Shown: in pieces, positions 7,437 to 16,919 of the stretch
How the letters are laid out: each line of letters opens with the position of its first letter
How positions within the stretch are numbered: position 1 is the stretch's first letter
Source: QZLE01 sp033852075
Lineage (GTDB): Bacteria > Pseudomonadota > Gammaproteobacteria > QZLD01
Length of the DNA stretch: 64,000 bases
NCBI GenBank assembly: GCA_033852075.1
Contig: JAWSVC010000023.1
Location: forward strand, 1-64,000
Reading direction: 5' to 3'
The notes under the pieces: model-generated
Databases searched by the model: none
Seen by the model: the letters and a program-made list of their open reading frames with translations, nothing else
What the model was told of the DNA's origin: nothing
Position numbers and translations under genes: made by a program

Positions 7437-8066
7437 TTATTTATCTAGGAAGTAAACTTCACCATCCGTATCTTTTTTTCCTAGCTCATTTCTATATTGT
7501 TTTTCCAGAGTAAGAACAACACTCTTTTCAACTTTTCTAACGAACACGTCGCCAGTTTCGGGTATAAAATAAACTGTTCTGGCCTGTATTCCACCAACAT
7601 CAGAATTAATTATTGGTATTTGTTCAAGGTTTAGATAGTCCTTTACGAAAGCAATATTATCAGAGCCAATCTTATTTTCAGTTCCTGTCACCATTGCGCC
7701 ACCAAAAATTTTAGCTTCAAGATTCGATCTGATGGCACCATGCTTTAATAGATCATTTATAAGAACTTCCATTGCTACAACGCCATATCTGGTAGCTTTG
7801 TCATCATAATCCTTACCTAAATTATGACTGTAGTTAGTACGTTTGCTATGTGAAAGTAAAAAATGATTCATTCCTCCAAGCCCGCTGAATTTATCTCTGA
7901 TACATGCGCAAACACATGAACCTAACACAGTTACAAGCATCTCTCCCTTGTCAGCTAAGCCATATTCTCCAGGCATGAGCCTGTATGCGAAACGCTTGAA
8001 ACGCGGATCCCAGCTCCGATTTCTGCCTTCGTGTGCAACATTGAGCCTTTCCTTGTCTTCATTCAT
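7437..8066 (-). CDS. cheD: Chemoreceptor glutamine deamidase CheD
   Basis: CheD hydrolyses specific receptor glutamines to glutamates and can interact with CheC or CheY-P. The 209-aa product has the family core: MLVTVLGSCVCACIRDK with the catalytic Cys, GGMNHFLL with the catalytic His, the later EAKIFGGAMV, and the SDVGGIQARTVYF strand. The length is at the long end of the family because of N- and C-terminal extensions. It is co-directional with the preceding cheY, 66 bases away. Confidence 0.93.
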   Translation of the reverse strand: MNEDKERLNVAHEGRNRSWDPRFKRFAYRLMPGEYGLADKGEMLVTVLGSCVCACIRDKFSGLGGMNHFLLSHSKRTNYSHNLGKDYDDKATRYGVVAMEVLINDLLKHGAIRSNLEAKIFGGAMVTGTENKIGSDNIAFVKDYLNLEQIPIINSDVGGIQARTVYFIPETGDVFVRKVEKSVVLTLEKQYRNELGKKDTDGEVYFLDK

Positions 8067-8132
8067 TGGCTATCCAAATCATTAACTCTGCGTTGCAAAT
8101 AGATAAAATTGCACTTATGGATGAATCTTTAA

Positions 8133-8504
8133 TTAGTCATCCATCACCTTTTTAACTATAGCTAGCAGTTGATCTGGCCTAAAAGGTTTAACCAACCATA
8201 CCTTTGCTCCTGCGGCTTGCCCTTCAGCACGCATTTCTTCAGCATTTTCAGTTGTTAACATAATTATTGGAGCAAATTTGTTTGTTTCGGTCTGTTTGAC
8301 ACCTTTAATAAATTCTATGCCATTCATGTTTGGCATATTCATGTCCGTTATGATTATGTCATATCGCTCTGTTTGGGCTTTTGCAAGAGCTTCAGCTCCG
8401 TCAGCACATGCTGTAACGTCGAAACCGTTCATTTTCATGTGCATTCCAAGCACCTTGCGCATTGAAGCTGAATCATCTGCAAAAAGTAATTTTTTCTTAC
8501 CCAT
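8133..8504 (-). CDS. Chemotaxis response regulator CheY
   Basis: This is a 123-aa single receiver domain with the full active site: acidic pair in FADDSASM, acceptor Asp in IITDMNMPNM, Thr in MLTTENAEE and Lys in VKPFRPDQ. A strong AGGAGG precedes the ATG. Between cheB and cheD in the operon, it is one of two stand-alone CheY-like proteins of the locus (the other starts at 14565). Either could bind the motor switch or act as a phosphate sink; no flagellar or pilus genes are in the window to decide. Confidence 0.9.
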   Translation of the reverse strand: MGKKKLLFADDSASMRKVLGMHMKMNGFDVTACADGAEALAKAQTERYDIIITDMNMPNMNGIEFIKGVKQTETNKFAPIIMLTTENAEEMRAEGQAAGAKVWLVKPFRPDQLLAIVKKVMDD

Positions 8505-8522
8505 TTAACCTCCTATAACCAA

Positions 8523-9611
8523 TTATTTACTGGCCTCTATTAAAATTGTAGCAACATTTTGTAAAGATACCTGTTTTTCAGAAGCCCCCATAAGCCATGC
8601 TTCTTTGGGCATGCCATAAACTATGGATGACTCTTCATCTTGTGAAAATGTTCTAGCCCCTGCATCTCTCATCTCTTTTAATCCTCTTGCTCCATCATCT
8701 CCCATACCGGTAAGTAAACAGCCAATTGCATTTTTTCCTGCACAGCGTGAAACAGAACGGAATAGAACATCTACTGCTGGCCTGTGACGATTTACCAGTT
8801 GTCCCTCAACCAGCTCGATTTCATATTCTTTACCTGTTCTTTTAATCATCATGTGTTTGTTACCAGGAGCTATATAAGCATATCCTGCATGTATCTTTTC
8901 TCCGCCTTTGGCTTCTAGAACAGTCATGGGGCTTATTTCATTTAAATTTTTGGCAAAGGCTTCGGTAAATTGTTCCGGCATATGTTGAACTATTAACGTT
9001 GCTGGTGCATTTGATGGCATAGCAGCAAGAACATCCCTAAGTGCTTGAGTCCCTCCTGTAGACGCTCCAAGAGCAATGATTTTATCGGTTGCTATCTCTG
9101 GCAGTTTGATATTGGTGCTAATTACGGCATCTACAGAGTATTTTGGGGCTACTTTTACAGATTGAGTTGGTTTGTTGATCATAGCTTGTGATCTCGTTGC
9201 TTTAACTTTTGCATGTGCTGCTGCTTTAATTGTTTCACGTACTTGTATTGCTGATTCTGTTAAGAAATCTTTAAGGCCTAATTTAGGTTTGGTTATTACG
9301 TCAACAGCACCGCTTTTTAGCGCTTGCATGGTTAAATTTGCTTGACCCTCATTAAAACTGGAGCAGATGACGACAGGAATAGGATTGACAGGCATAAGTT
9401 GTTGCATAAATGTTATGCCGTCCATTCTTGGCATTTCGATATCTAGTACGATAACGTCCGGCTGTATTGATTCTAGTTTTTTTTGAGCAAAAATGGGATC
9501 CTGCGCATAGGCTACAACTTCCATTTGAGGGTCAGAATTTACTATGTCTGACATTACCTTGCGCACCAGAGCGGAATCATCAATTATCATAACTTTTATA
9601 GGTGTTGTCAT
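8523..9611 (-). CDS. cheB: Protein-glutamate methylesterase/glutamine deamidase CheB
   Basis: CheB removes methyl groups from chemoreceptors when phosphorylated by CheA. The 362 aa comprise an N-terminal receiver (IDDSALVRK, acceptor Asp in VLDIEMPRMDG, ~residues 1-125), a ~45-residue linker, and the esterase domain. The catalytic Ser is in LGASTGGTQAL, the His in IVQHMPEQF and the Asp in GMGDDGARGL. The start ATG overlaps the cheR stop (ATGA), showing tight translational coupling with the opposing methyltransferase. Confidence 0.96.
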   Translation of the reverse strand: MTTPIKVMIIDDSALVRKVMSDIVNSDPQMEVVAYAQDPIFAQKKLESIQPDVIVLDIEMPRMDGITFMQQLMPVNPIPVVICSSFNEGQANLTMQALKSGAVDVITKPKLGLKDFLTESAIQVRETIKAAAHAKVKATRSQAMINKPTQSVKVAPKYSVDAVISTNIKLPEIATDKIIALGASTGGTQALRDVLAAMPSNAPATLIVQHMPEQFTEAFAKNLNEISPMTVLEAKGGEKIHAGYAYIAPGNKHMMIKRTGKEYEIELVEGQLVNRHRPAVDVLFRSVSRCAGKNAIGCLLTGMGDDGARGLKEMRDAGARTFSQDEESSIVYGMPKEAWLMGASEKQVSLQNVATILIEASK

Positions 9612-10480
9612 TTTATAATCTCTCTATCTGATTTTTTTCTATATACAGATGTTGCTTCTGTATAAAGCTCGGGACATAGCATCTGAATGGATTCTGAATG
9701 GCTTGTAATTAGATATCCGCCATGGTTCAGACATTGTAAAAGACGTTTGATAACATTGATTTTTGTTTGCCGGTCAAAATATATAAGTACATTGCGGCAA
9801 AAAATTACATCAAATTTTTCTGAAGGGAGGGCTGAGCTTATTAAGTTAAAAGTTTCAAATTTAACTTTATGCCTTAATTCTGGAACGATTCGCACATTCT
9901 GTGCCTGTGAGTTTTTTCCACGCATTAAATATTTTTTATGCAAATAGTCAGGAAGTTTTTGTACCCTGGTTAATGGATATATGCCTGCTTTAGCTGATTC
10001 AAGTACCCGGTGTGAAATATCTGTTGCTAATACGCTCCATCCATTTTGGATAAGGTTTGAATTATCAAGAAGCATTGCAATATTATATGGCTCTTCTCCA
10101 GTAGAGGAGGCGGCGCACCAAACTTTAAATGTAGCGTTATTTTTGTTTGTATATTCAGGAATAATTGTGTTCGTTAAATAATTATAGTGCTGAGGTTCGC
10201 GATAGAAATAGGTTTCATTTGTGGTAAGTCGATCAACAAAATGTTGAAATTCACCTGTGCTTAACCCATCTCCATTAATTGCGAACTCAAAGTAATCTCT
10301 GTAATTATTAAATCCGCAGTCAACAACTCTTTTACGCAGCCGACTGGCAACCATCATTTTTTTTTGATCTGTTAAATTTATTCCAGCATGTTCATATAGA
10401 AATGACTGAATCATTTTAAAAGTTTTGTCTGAAAACTTTAGGCTTTGTCCATTTTTATTAATAAGCGGATTGTGATTCAT
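9608..10480 (-). CDS. cheR: Chemotaxis protein methyltransferase CheR
   Basis: CheR methylates chemoreceptor glutamates with SAM. The product is 290 aa with an all-helical N-terminal domain (FLYEHAGINLTDQKKMMVAS) and a Rossmann domain. The domain has the TTNETYFYREP segment, KVWCAASSTGEEPYNIAM (SAM motif), LATDISHRVLE, and FDVIFCRNVLIYFD. These are diagnostic for CheR. It lies 13 bases downstream of the cheW ending at 10494 and overlaps cheB by four bases. Confidence 0.95.
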   Translation of the reverse strand: MNHNPLINKNGQSLKFSDKTFKMIQSFLYEHAGINLTDQKKMMVASRLRKRVVDCGFNNYRDYFEFAINGDGLSTGEFQHFVDRLTTNETYFYREPQHYNYLTNTIIPEYTNKNNATFKVWCAASSTGEEPYNIAMLLDNSNLIQNGWSVLATDISHRVLESAKAGIYPLTRVQKLPDYLHKKYLMRGKNSQAQNVRIVPELRHKVKFETFNLISSALPSEKFDVIFCRNVLIYFDRQTKINVIKRLLQCLNHGGYLITSHSESIQMLCPELYTEATSVYRKKSDREIIK

Positions 10481-10493
10481 GGCTTTTAATTAA

Positions 10494-11024
10494 TCAGTCA
10501 TCCGAGGGCTTTTCCTGAATCATTTCAACCATTTCAAGTTCTTCCATTGAAAGTACGTTGTCAATTTCCAGTATGATAATAAAATGATCATTAATCTTAG
10601 CCATATTTTTTATGAATCTGGTATCGATCAAACTTCCAAATTGAGGAGGAGGTTCGATAGCATCTTCTGGTATATCTCTAACCTGTTGTACTTTGTCAAC
10701 TAAGCATCCAAGAATACTACTGCCATTATTGTTTGTGGTTATTTCAGTGATTATGATGCAGGTTCTTTTTGTTATTTCCTGTGGGTTTTGTTTGAATTTA
10801 TTAGCTAGATTTATAACCGGAACGGCACCACCTCGCAGGTTAATAATTCCACTTATAAAATCAGGAGCCATAGGAACAGTGGTTGGTTCAGTATATTCAA
10901 TAATTTCTCGTATTTGAGTTACCGGTATTGCGTAGGTATCATTTGAAACGTTAAATAATAGATATTGCTCCCCAGTTAAGGTTAAGTCATCTATATCTAA
11001 TTCTTCTATTTCTGTATCGTTCAT
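10494..11024 (-). CDS. Chemotaxis coupling protein CheW (second copy)
   Basis: CheW links receptors to CheA. The product is 176 aa, a single SH3-like CheW domain: YLLFNVSNDTYAIPVTQIRE, then DFISGIINLRGGAVPVINL, and GCLVDKVQQVRDI. A short acidic N-terminal extension (TEIEELDIDDLTL) precedes the domain. A GGGG-containing site lies upstream of the ATG. It is a tandem paralogue of the cheW at 11064-11624, with about the same domain layout. Two CheWs in one operon usually serve different receptor sets or array geometry. Confidence 0.93.
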   Translation of the reverse strand: MNDTEIEELDIDDLTLTGEQYLLFNVSNDTYAIPVTQIREIIEYTEPTTVPMAPDFISGIINLRGGAVPVINLANKFKQNPQEITKRTCIIITEITTNNNGSSILGCLVDKVQQVRDIPEDAIEPPPQFGSLIDTRFIKNMAKINDHFIIILEIDNVLSMEELEMVEMIQEKPSDD

Positions 11025-11063
11025 AAAATACCCCGGTAATATTTGTATTCTTATGTTATTAGG

Positions 11064-11624
11064 TTAATTTAAAGTTGCTTGTTCGGTAGCTTGAGTTGAT
11101 GTAGACAAGTTATTTTCATAACCGATTATTAGTTCTGACGCTGAAAATATTGCGTCAGTGTCTAGAATAGTAATAAATTTCCCTTCGACATTGGTAAGAC
11201 CTTTTATGTACTCGGAAGAAATTACCGTTCCAATGCTAGGCGTGTCTTCTATTTGATTAGTATCGATATCCTGAACTATCAATACCTTGTCTACCATACA
11301 TCCAATCATAGTAGTTTCATTATCGATATTAATTTCCATTACGATAATACAAGTTCTTTTAGTTACTTCACTTTCTTCCATGTTAAAAACTTTGGTTAAT
11401 TCAATAACCGGTATGATTTTTCCACGAAGATTTACCACCCCTCGATACTTACTAGGTGCAGTTGGAACAAGGGTGACATACTCATATTCAATTATTTCAA
11501 GGATCTTAGTGACAGGAATTGCAAATGGTTCACAGCCAAGCATAAAACTTAAGTATTGATTACTTGATAATATTGTCTCGTTAGCTTCAGTAATCTGAGC
11601 ATTTAAATCTTCTGTTGAGCTCAT
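11064..11624 (-). CDS. Chemotaxis coupling protein CheW (first copy)
   Basis: This is a single CheW domain: YLSFMLGCEPFAIPVTKILE, YRGVVNLRGKIIPVIEL and GCMVDKVLIVQDI. The start at 11624 (MSSTEDLN) is preferred over the in-frame ATG at 11630 because AAGGA then sits six bases upstream; from the first ATG it would abut the codon. The product is 186 aa. It lies 15 bases downstream of cheA, as usual for a coupling protein. Confidence 0.92.
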   Translation of the reverse strand: MSSTEDLNAQITEANETILSSNQYLSFMLGCEPFAIPVTKILEIIEYEYVTLVPTAPSKYRGVVNLRGKIIPVIELTKVFNMEESEVTKRTCIIVMEINIDNETTMIGCMVDKVLIVQDIDTNQIEDTPSIGTVISSEYIKGLTNVEGKFITILDTDAIFSASELIIGYENNLSTSTQATEQATLN

Positions 11625-11639
11625 ATACATTCCTTATGG

Positions 11640-13835
11640 TTAGATTTCCAATTCTTCAACTTTTGATTCAGCACCTGATTTCTTTCCTGATTTATGGTGC
11701 TTGAACAATTCTTTCTCTCTATCGCTTGCATGAGCAACCAGAGTGGCAACATCAATTATCATTGATACATTTCCACTGCCCAGTATGGTAAATCCAGAAA
11801 ATCCCTTAAGATTTTGAAAGATTTTGCCGAGAGGTTTGATTACAGTTTGTACTTCTCCTTGCAAGCTATCTACAAGCAATCCTGTTTTTTTGCCGCAATA
11901 TTGAACAACAACCACGTTTTTTGTTGAGGATTCTTTAGTGTTAGTCTTTGGTAAGGAAAAGTGGTTTTTTAGATCAATTAACGGTAGAACTTCTCCGCGT
12001 AAATTAATGTAATTGTGATTTTGCATTTCTTGCGTTTGTTCTTGTGATAAGCGCAAACATTCAACCACCATGTCTAAAGGAATGACAAAGTGTTCGTTTT
12101 CTGTACAAATCAAGAAGCCGTCAATAATCGCTAATGTAAGCGGTAGCTGGATTGTGACATCAGTTCCTTTCCCTTCGGTTGATTTGATGTTTATGTTGCC
12201 TCTCAGACTCTCAATGTTCCTTTTAACAACATCCATACCAACACCACGACCGGAAATATTGGAAACTTGTTCTGCAGTGGAAAAACCAGGTTCAAAGACA
12301 AGATTAAATATTTCGGTATCACTAAGCTTATCAGATTTTTTTATCAATCCTCTTTCAATAGCTTTGTTTGCGATTTTTTCTTTACTTAATCCTTTTCCAT
12401 CATCAGAAACTTTAATAACAATTGATCCTGTTTCATGGTAAGCACTTAATGAAACATGCCCCTCCGGAGATTTATTATTTAATTCTCTTTCGCTTGGTTT
12501 CTCAATTCCGTGATCAATTGCATTTCTGATTAGGTGGGTGAGGGGATCGGTTATTTTTTCCGCTACTGTCTTATCTAGTTCAGTATCACCACCAGAGATT
12601 TCAAAATTAATTTTTTTGCCTAATTCATTTGATGTGTCGCGGACAGTTCTATTAAATCTTTTAAATACGCCGTCAATAGGGACTATTCGTAAACCTAAAG
12701 CGGTTTCACGCATCTCTTCTAACGTTTCATTCATTTCTGTCACAGCTTCTGAAAGCTTATCGTTTTCGATGTTTTCTGTTAGTCCGGATACTCGTTCACC
12801 ATTAATTACCAGTTCTCCAACCAGATTAATTAGCGTATCTAATTTTTCTGCGTTTACTCTTAAGAATTCAACTGATTGTGAACTATTGGCTCTGGATTGT
12901 TGTTGTTTTACTAATGCGGATTCAACTACTTCCGGCTGGACATCTCCTTGCTCGATGAGAATATCCCCTGTAAGTGAACCAGTTTCTTTTTGAGTTATAA
13001 GTGCTTTTTGTAGTTCTTTATCAGTTAGTGCTCCTGCATCAACTAGAATTTGACCAATTACAGTTTCTGCACTCGGTAGTAAGTTTATGATGCTAATGTA
13101 TTGCTCGGATGTTGATTTTGGTGGAAGAATATGAAATTCACAATCATCCATAAACTCAAATATGTCTGCAATATCTTGTTTCCTACAATTAGACTCAATA
13201 AGAATAAGCCAGGAAAGATAACAACATTCAGGATCAATTTCATCGATTTTTGGGATGTGTGACATGTAGAGGTTTGAAGATACAATTTCTCCAAGCTCAT
13301 TTAATTCTCTAAAGATAGCTTTAATACTAAAACCCTGCCTAAAGGTTTCTTTACCTAATTTTAGATTTAAGGTGAAAACTCCTTTATTTGAATCTGATTG
13401 CTTTTCTGAATCTAAATTTGTTTGATTTGCAAGTGCTGCTGCATGCGGATCTGCAAGATAGCATTCAAGTAGTTTGGTTGTTTCATCAAGATCATTCTGA
13501 TCTACTTCTTCTTTTCCAATTAAATAATTCATCATTGCGGAAATTATATCTTTGCTACGCATTAACAATGAAACTAGTTCGCTTGAGATTGGAATGACCC
13601 CATTTCTTACTTCAACAAGCAGGCTTTCAACGATGTGTGTAAAGTCGATGATTTGGTCGTATCCGAATAATCCTGCATTACCTTTTATAGTATGAGCAGC
13701 GCGAAAAACTCTATTTATAGACTCTTCATCATCGGTATTGTTTTCTAAGTCTAAAAGAGCAGATTCCATATCTTCAAGAAGCTCATTACCTTCGCTAATG
13801 AATATTGATAAATTTTCATCCATTTCTGTATCCAT
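11640..13835 (-). CDS. cheA: Chemotaxis histidine kinase CheA with an MshEN-like insert
   Basis: The product is 731 aa. Residues ~1-105 are the HPt (P1) domain with phospho-acceptor His48 in AAHTIKGNAGLFG. Residues ~150-240 are a middle domain unlike the classical CheY-binding P2. Residues ~255-310 contain two copies of a motif of the form GQILVDAGALTDKELQKAL and GDILIEQGDVQPEVVESAL, resembling the MshEN/GSPII_E N-terminal repeat. P3 dimerisation (LVGELVINGERV), the P4 ATPase (N box LTHLIRNAIDHGIE, G1 DDGKGL, GRGVGMDVVKRN) and the C-terminal CheW-like P5 follow. CheA autophosphorylates and passes phosphate to CheY and CheB. It lies 19 bases after the STAS gene. Confidence 0.95.
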   Translation of the reverse strand: MDTEMDENLSIFISEGNELLEDMESALLDLENNTDDEESINRVFRAAHTIKGNAGLFGYDQIIDFTHIVESLLVEVRNGVIPISSELVSLLMRSKDIISAMMNYLIGKEEVDQNDLDETTKLLECYLADPHAAALANQTNLDSEKQSDSNKGVFTLNLKLGKETFRQGFSIKAIFRELNELGEIVSSNLYMSHIPKIDEIDPECCYLSWLILIESNCRKQDIADIFEFMDDCEFHILPPKSTSEQYISIINLLPSAETVIGQILVDAGALTDKELQKALITQKETGSLTGDILIEQGDVQPEVVESALVKQQQSRANSSQSVEFLRVNAEKLDTLINLVGELVINGERVSGLTENIENDKLSEAVTEMNETLEEMRETALGLRIVPIDGVFKRFNRTVRDTSNELGKKINFEISGGDTELDKTVAEKITDPLTHLIRNAIDHGIEKPSERELNNKSPEGHVSLSAYHETGSIVIKVSDDGKGLSKEKIANKAIERGLIKKSDKLSDTEIFNLVFEPGFSTAEQVSNISGRGVGMDVVKRNIESLRGNINIKSTEGKGTDVTIQLPLTLAIIDGFLICTENEHFVIPLDMVVECLRLSQEQTQEMQNHNYINLRGEVLPLIDLKNHFSLPKTNTKESSTKNVVVVQYCGKKTGLLVDSLQGEVQTVIKPLGKIFQNLKGFSGFTILGSGNVSMIIDVATLVAHASDREKELFKHHKSGKKSGAESKVEELEI

Positions 13836-13854
13836 ATGATGCTTCCTAATTTAT

Positions 13855-14223
13855 TTATGATTTCTGAGAGATTTGTTGCGGTTGATTTTGTTTGTCGCTT
13901 AATTGAGGATCTGAAACACCTAGCTGTTCTTGCAATAGTTCTTTTGACGGTAATGGAGTGCAGGTTTTTTCAGATAATGTAATAAGTTCTTGAGGAATAT
14001 TTTTTAATACAAGAGATCCTTGTTTATCATAAAGATAGTTATTGGTAGCATGAAGTAGTTGTAAAAAGCAGGCATCAATTCGTTCAACCTCTGACATATC
14101 CAGGCAAATATTTGGATAATCCTTAGCTACATCTAAAATCTGTTCTTTGAGTGAAAGAATAGTGTAGATATTACATTCTTCTTGAAGCTTGATATTTTTC
14201 GGATATTCCTGATCTTTACTCAT
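13855..14223 (-). CDS. STAS-domain protein, first gene of the chemotaxis operon
   Basis: The product is about 122 aa from the start at 14223 (MSKDQEYP). That start is preferred over upstream in-frame starts because GGGT lies at a workable distance and the family alignment begins there. The domain is a STAS fold: an early INIKLQEE-like strand region, ICLDMSEVERIDACFLQLL in the middle, and VLKNIPQELITLSE towards the end. Small STAS proteins lead many chemotaxis operons; their role is unclear. The usual phosphorylatable Ser/Thr after the Asp is Ala here (DACF), so it may not be a phospho-switch. The C-terminus is a Gln/Ser-rich tail. Confidence 0.78.
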   Translation of the reverse strand: MSKDQEYPKNIKLQEECNIYTILSLKEQILDVAKDYPNICLDMSEVERIDACFLQLLHATNNYLYDKQGSLVLKNIPQELITLSEKTCTPLPSKELLQEQLGVSDPQLSDKQNQPQQISQKS

Positions 14224-14564
14224 ATTCATTACCCAATAGTATTTCTTTGGTTGAACAAGAACTATTCTTATATTCCAATATATGAATGAAATATTTACGA
14301 ACAACTCAAGTTTAGTGCCTACCAATTAATCCCTTTGGAAATAACCCCAAGAGAATGTCCAATTAAATATTAATTATAGATAAGCTTGTATAAAATGCTT
14401 AATTTATTAAAAGTCTTGTATAAATATTTGTTATTACTGTTAAGTAATTAACATGTATAAAATGATTTGAACCACAAAATAGCTAAAATTCTATGTGTTA
14501 TTAAAATATATTTTTATGCTAAGTTTATATTTAACGATGTATTGATATGCGAAAACAGGAAGCT
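14224..14564. other. Divergent promoter region of the chemotaxis locus with three TGTATAAA repeats
   Basis: This is 341 bases between the chemotaxis operon and the divergent cheY-like gene. TGTATAAA occurs at 14387, 14417 and 14454 on the + strand, the outer two extended to TGTATAAAATG. They could be -10 elements or a regulator's sites. I see no sigma-54 (TGGCAC-N5-TTGC) and no clear sigma-28 pair. Confidence 0.4.
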
Positions 14565-14972
14565 ATGAATACTACTAAGACACTAGAAGATAGAATAATA
14601 CTAATAGTTGATGATATGGATTCTATGAGGGGATTTTTAAAAGCTATCTTACGTGATTGTGGTTATAAATATATATATGAAGCATCTGATGGATTAGAAG
14701 CTTTAAATTTAGTTCAAAGTCGCTATGTAGATCTCATTATTTCTGATTGGAACATGCCAAAAATGGATGGATTGGAGTTTCTTCAAACAATAAGATCTGA
14801 CAATAAACAAAAAGACACTCTCTTTTTAATGGTTACAAGTGAGTCTGAGAAAGAAAATGTTGTAAAAGCCATTCAATCCAGAGTTGATGGGTATGTTATT
14901 AAGCCATTTACACCACAAATAGTTGAAAAACAAGTGGTTGCTACGTTTGCCAAGCAAGTAAAATTTGAATAA
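14565..14972 (+). CDS. CheY-like response regulator, divergent from the chemotaxis operon
   Basis: This is a 135-aa single receiver domain: acidic pair in IVDDMDSMRGF, acceptor Asp in IISDWNMPKMDG, Thr in MVTSESEKE and Lys in IKPFTP. These resemble genuine CheY proteins (SDWNMP is the CheY form). The start at 14565 (MNTTKTLED) has AGGAAG immediately upstream, which favours it over the ATG at 14547. It is followed by an MCP gene, so it may be the main output CheY. Confidence 0.88.
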   Translation: MNTTKTLEDRIILIVDDMDSMRGFLKAILRDCGYKYIYEASDGLEALNLVQSRYVDLIISDWNMPKMDGLEFLQTIRSDNKQKDTLFLMVTSESEKENVVKAIQSRVDGYVIKPFTPQIVEKQVVATFAKQVKFE

Positions 14973-15147
14973 ATAAATCAAATTCATAGCGTACTGTAAT
15001 CAACCCCTCTATTTTTTCTATTCATGTTATTAGTTCTCATTGTAAAACCTTAAAATCGTACTAAATTTATATTAATCAATATGAATTAAGATATTCTTAT
15101 TTGTGTCACTAGTACTAATGTTTGTTGTTTGAAGTAAGGGATAAAAA

Positions 15148-16776
15148 ATGGATGTAAAAAAGAAAATTCTGATAGCTCCAGCATTAATGATAATTTTGAT
15201 GTTAGGTATTGGGGCTTTAAATTATCTTACCCTGGATCAACAAAAAAATGTTTATAACAAAGAGATAGAAACAAGGTTTGAAGATTATAAATCGGCAAGC
15301 GCACTGTTGGTGAAATTAAATTATAATTATGGGAATGTGTTTCATACACTTAGTTATGCTAGTTGGTCAGATGGTGCTGATAAAATTACGCAAGGATTTA
15401 CCATAATTCGAAGTGATATAAAATTACTTATAACATCTTTAGACAAACAAATAGAAAGTTCGAAAGCAAATAATAATACTGAAAGATTAGAGCTTCTTGA
15501 TCAGGTTAAAAGTCAATTAGAAGAATATTCTGTAACTATAGATGAACTAGCTGATTGGGTTACTGTTGATGTAAGTGCTAGTTTAATGATACAGGAAGAG
15601 CTTTCTGTAAAATTCAATAAGATTTCTTCAACTTTTGCAAGAATACAAAAATTAGATCTTGAAAAGAATAATATTGCACTCGAAAGTTCTGATTCAAATG
15701 CTGACTCGGCAATAATGTGGTCTATTATCCTTCCTGTTGTGGCAATAATACTTTCTATTATTTTATCTTTAGTAATTGCCACAGGCATTACCAGGCAAAT
15801 CAGGAAGGTGATGGATATTATTGCCAAGGTTTCAACAGGCGATTTAACTCAGAGAATTGATATATCAACACATGATGAAATTGGAAATTTGGCAACAAAT
15901 CTTAATCTTATGATTGATAATCTTCAGAATAAAATTATTGGCCAAATTATTAGTTCAAGTTCAAGATTGAATAGTGCGGCGGAGGAGACCAATCAAGCTA
16001 GTCAGGACACAATGAAAGGTGTAACTATACAGCAAGAAGAGACTGAAAATATTAGTGGTTCAATAGGCCAGATGGTACAGACATCCCACGAGCTTGCGTC
16101 TGGGGCGGCGCAGTCAGCTGATGCAGCAAAAAATGCAGAAGAAGAAGTTGGTAAAAATACTATATCAATGGAAGAGACTGTGAGCGCAATTAATGATGTT
16201 GCTGATCAGATTGCCAGTGCTGCCAAGGTGATTGAAGAACTTGGTAAGGATAGTGAAAATGTTGGCGTTGTTCTTGATGTAATTAGAAGTATTGCTGAAC
16301 AAACAAATCTTCTTGCTCTTAACGCAGCTATTGAGGCCGCTCGTGCAGGTGATCAGGGTAGAGGATTTGCAGTAGTTGCTGATGAAGTACGTGTTTTAGC
16401 GCAACGTACTCAACATTCAACAGAAGAGATTCAGGAAATTATTGAACGACTTCAGGATGGAGTTGCAGACGTTGTTAAAGTAATTGAAAATGGTCAGCAG
16501 CATGTTATTGAAAGTGTCGGTAGCGCTGAAAGTACGCGTGATTCTTTGATGTCTATCAATGCATCGGTTGCAACTATTACAACCAGTACTGAAATGATGG
16601 CTTCTATGATTGAAGAACAGCATGCGGTAACCGAAGAAATCAACAATAGTATAAATAGCATTTCTGAAAGTAGCGCAAACACAACCAATCTTGCACAGAA
16701 ATCATCTGCAGCAAGTAACCAAATTAAAACACTGGCAGATGAGTTACAAGGACTTGTTTCTATGTACAAGGTATAA
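15148..16776 (+). CDS. Methyl-accepting chemotaxis protein
   Basis: The product is 542 aa. TM1 is at residues ~7-26, a periplasmic helical sensor domain at ~27-187 (no recognisable PAS or Cache motif), TM2 at ~188-212, and HAMP at ~212-265 (ITRQIRKVMDIIAKVSTGDL). The long coiled-coil signalling domain has its hairpin tip around residue 390: NLLALNAAIEAARAGDQGRG, FAVVADEVRVLAQRT. The tip binds CheA and CheW. It ends in LVSMYKV with no CheR-tethering pentapeptide. It is the only receptor in the window. Two RBS-like purine stretches (AAGTAAGGGAT) precede the ATG. Confidence 0.94.
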   Translation: MDVKKKILIAPALMIILMLGIGALNYLTLDQQKNVYNKEIETRFEDYKSASALLVKLNYNYGNVFHTLSYASWSDGADKITQGFTIIRSDIKLLITSLDKQIESSKANNNTERLELLDQVKSQLEEYSVTIDELADWVTVDVSASLMIQEELSVKFNKISSTFARIQKLDLEKNNIALESSDSNADSAIMWSIILPVVAIILSIILSLVIATGITRQIRKVMDIIAKVSTGDLTQRIDISTHDEIGNLATNLNLMIDNLQNKIIGQIISSSSRLNSAAEETNQASQDTMKGVTIQQEETENISGSIGQMVQTSHELASGAAQSADAAKNAEEEVGKNTISMEETVSAINDVADQIASAAKVIEELGKDSENVGVVLDVIRSIAEQTNLLALNAAIEAARAGDQGRGFAVVADEVRVLAQRTQHSTEEIQEIIERLQDGVADVVKVIENGQQHVIESVGSAESTRDSLMSINASVATITTSTEMMASMIEEQHAVTEEINNSINSISESSANTTNLAQKSSAASNQIKTLADELQGLVSMYKV

Positions 16777-16788
16777 AATGTTAATCTT

Positions 16789-16821
16789 AAAAGCACCGGC
16801 TTAATAGTCTGTGCTTTTTTT
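16789..16821 (+). terminator. Intrinsic terminator after the MCP gene
   Basis: An 8-bp stem AAAAGCAC / GTGCTTTT with a 14-base loop is followed by a T run, 12 bases after the MCP stop. Confidence 0.75.
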
Positions 16822-16919
16822 GTTTCTGCACAATTAACAATAAAAAATTATCGCTTTCATTAAAGCGCCTCCTACCTTAAAATTAGCCGCTTTAGATTTA
16901 TGTAAAATTGGAAAATCTT

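Noticed and set aside
12070..12993. Long plus-strand open frames opposite cheA
   Set aside because: They run antisense to a confirmed cheA, have no ribosome binding site, and translate to Ser/Pro-rich sequence typical of antisense reading.
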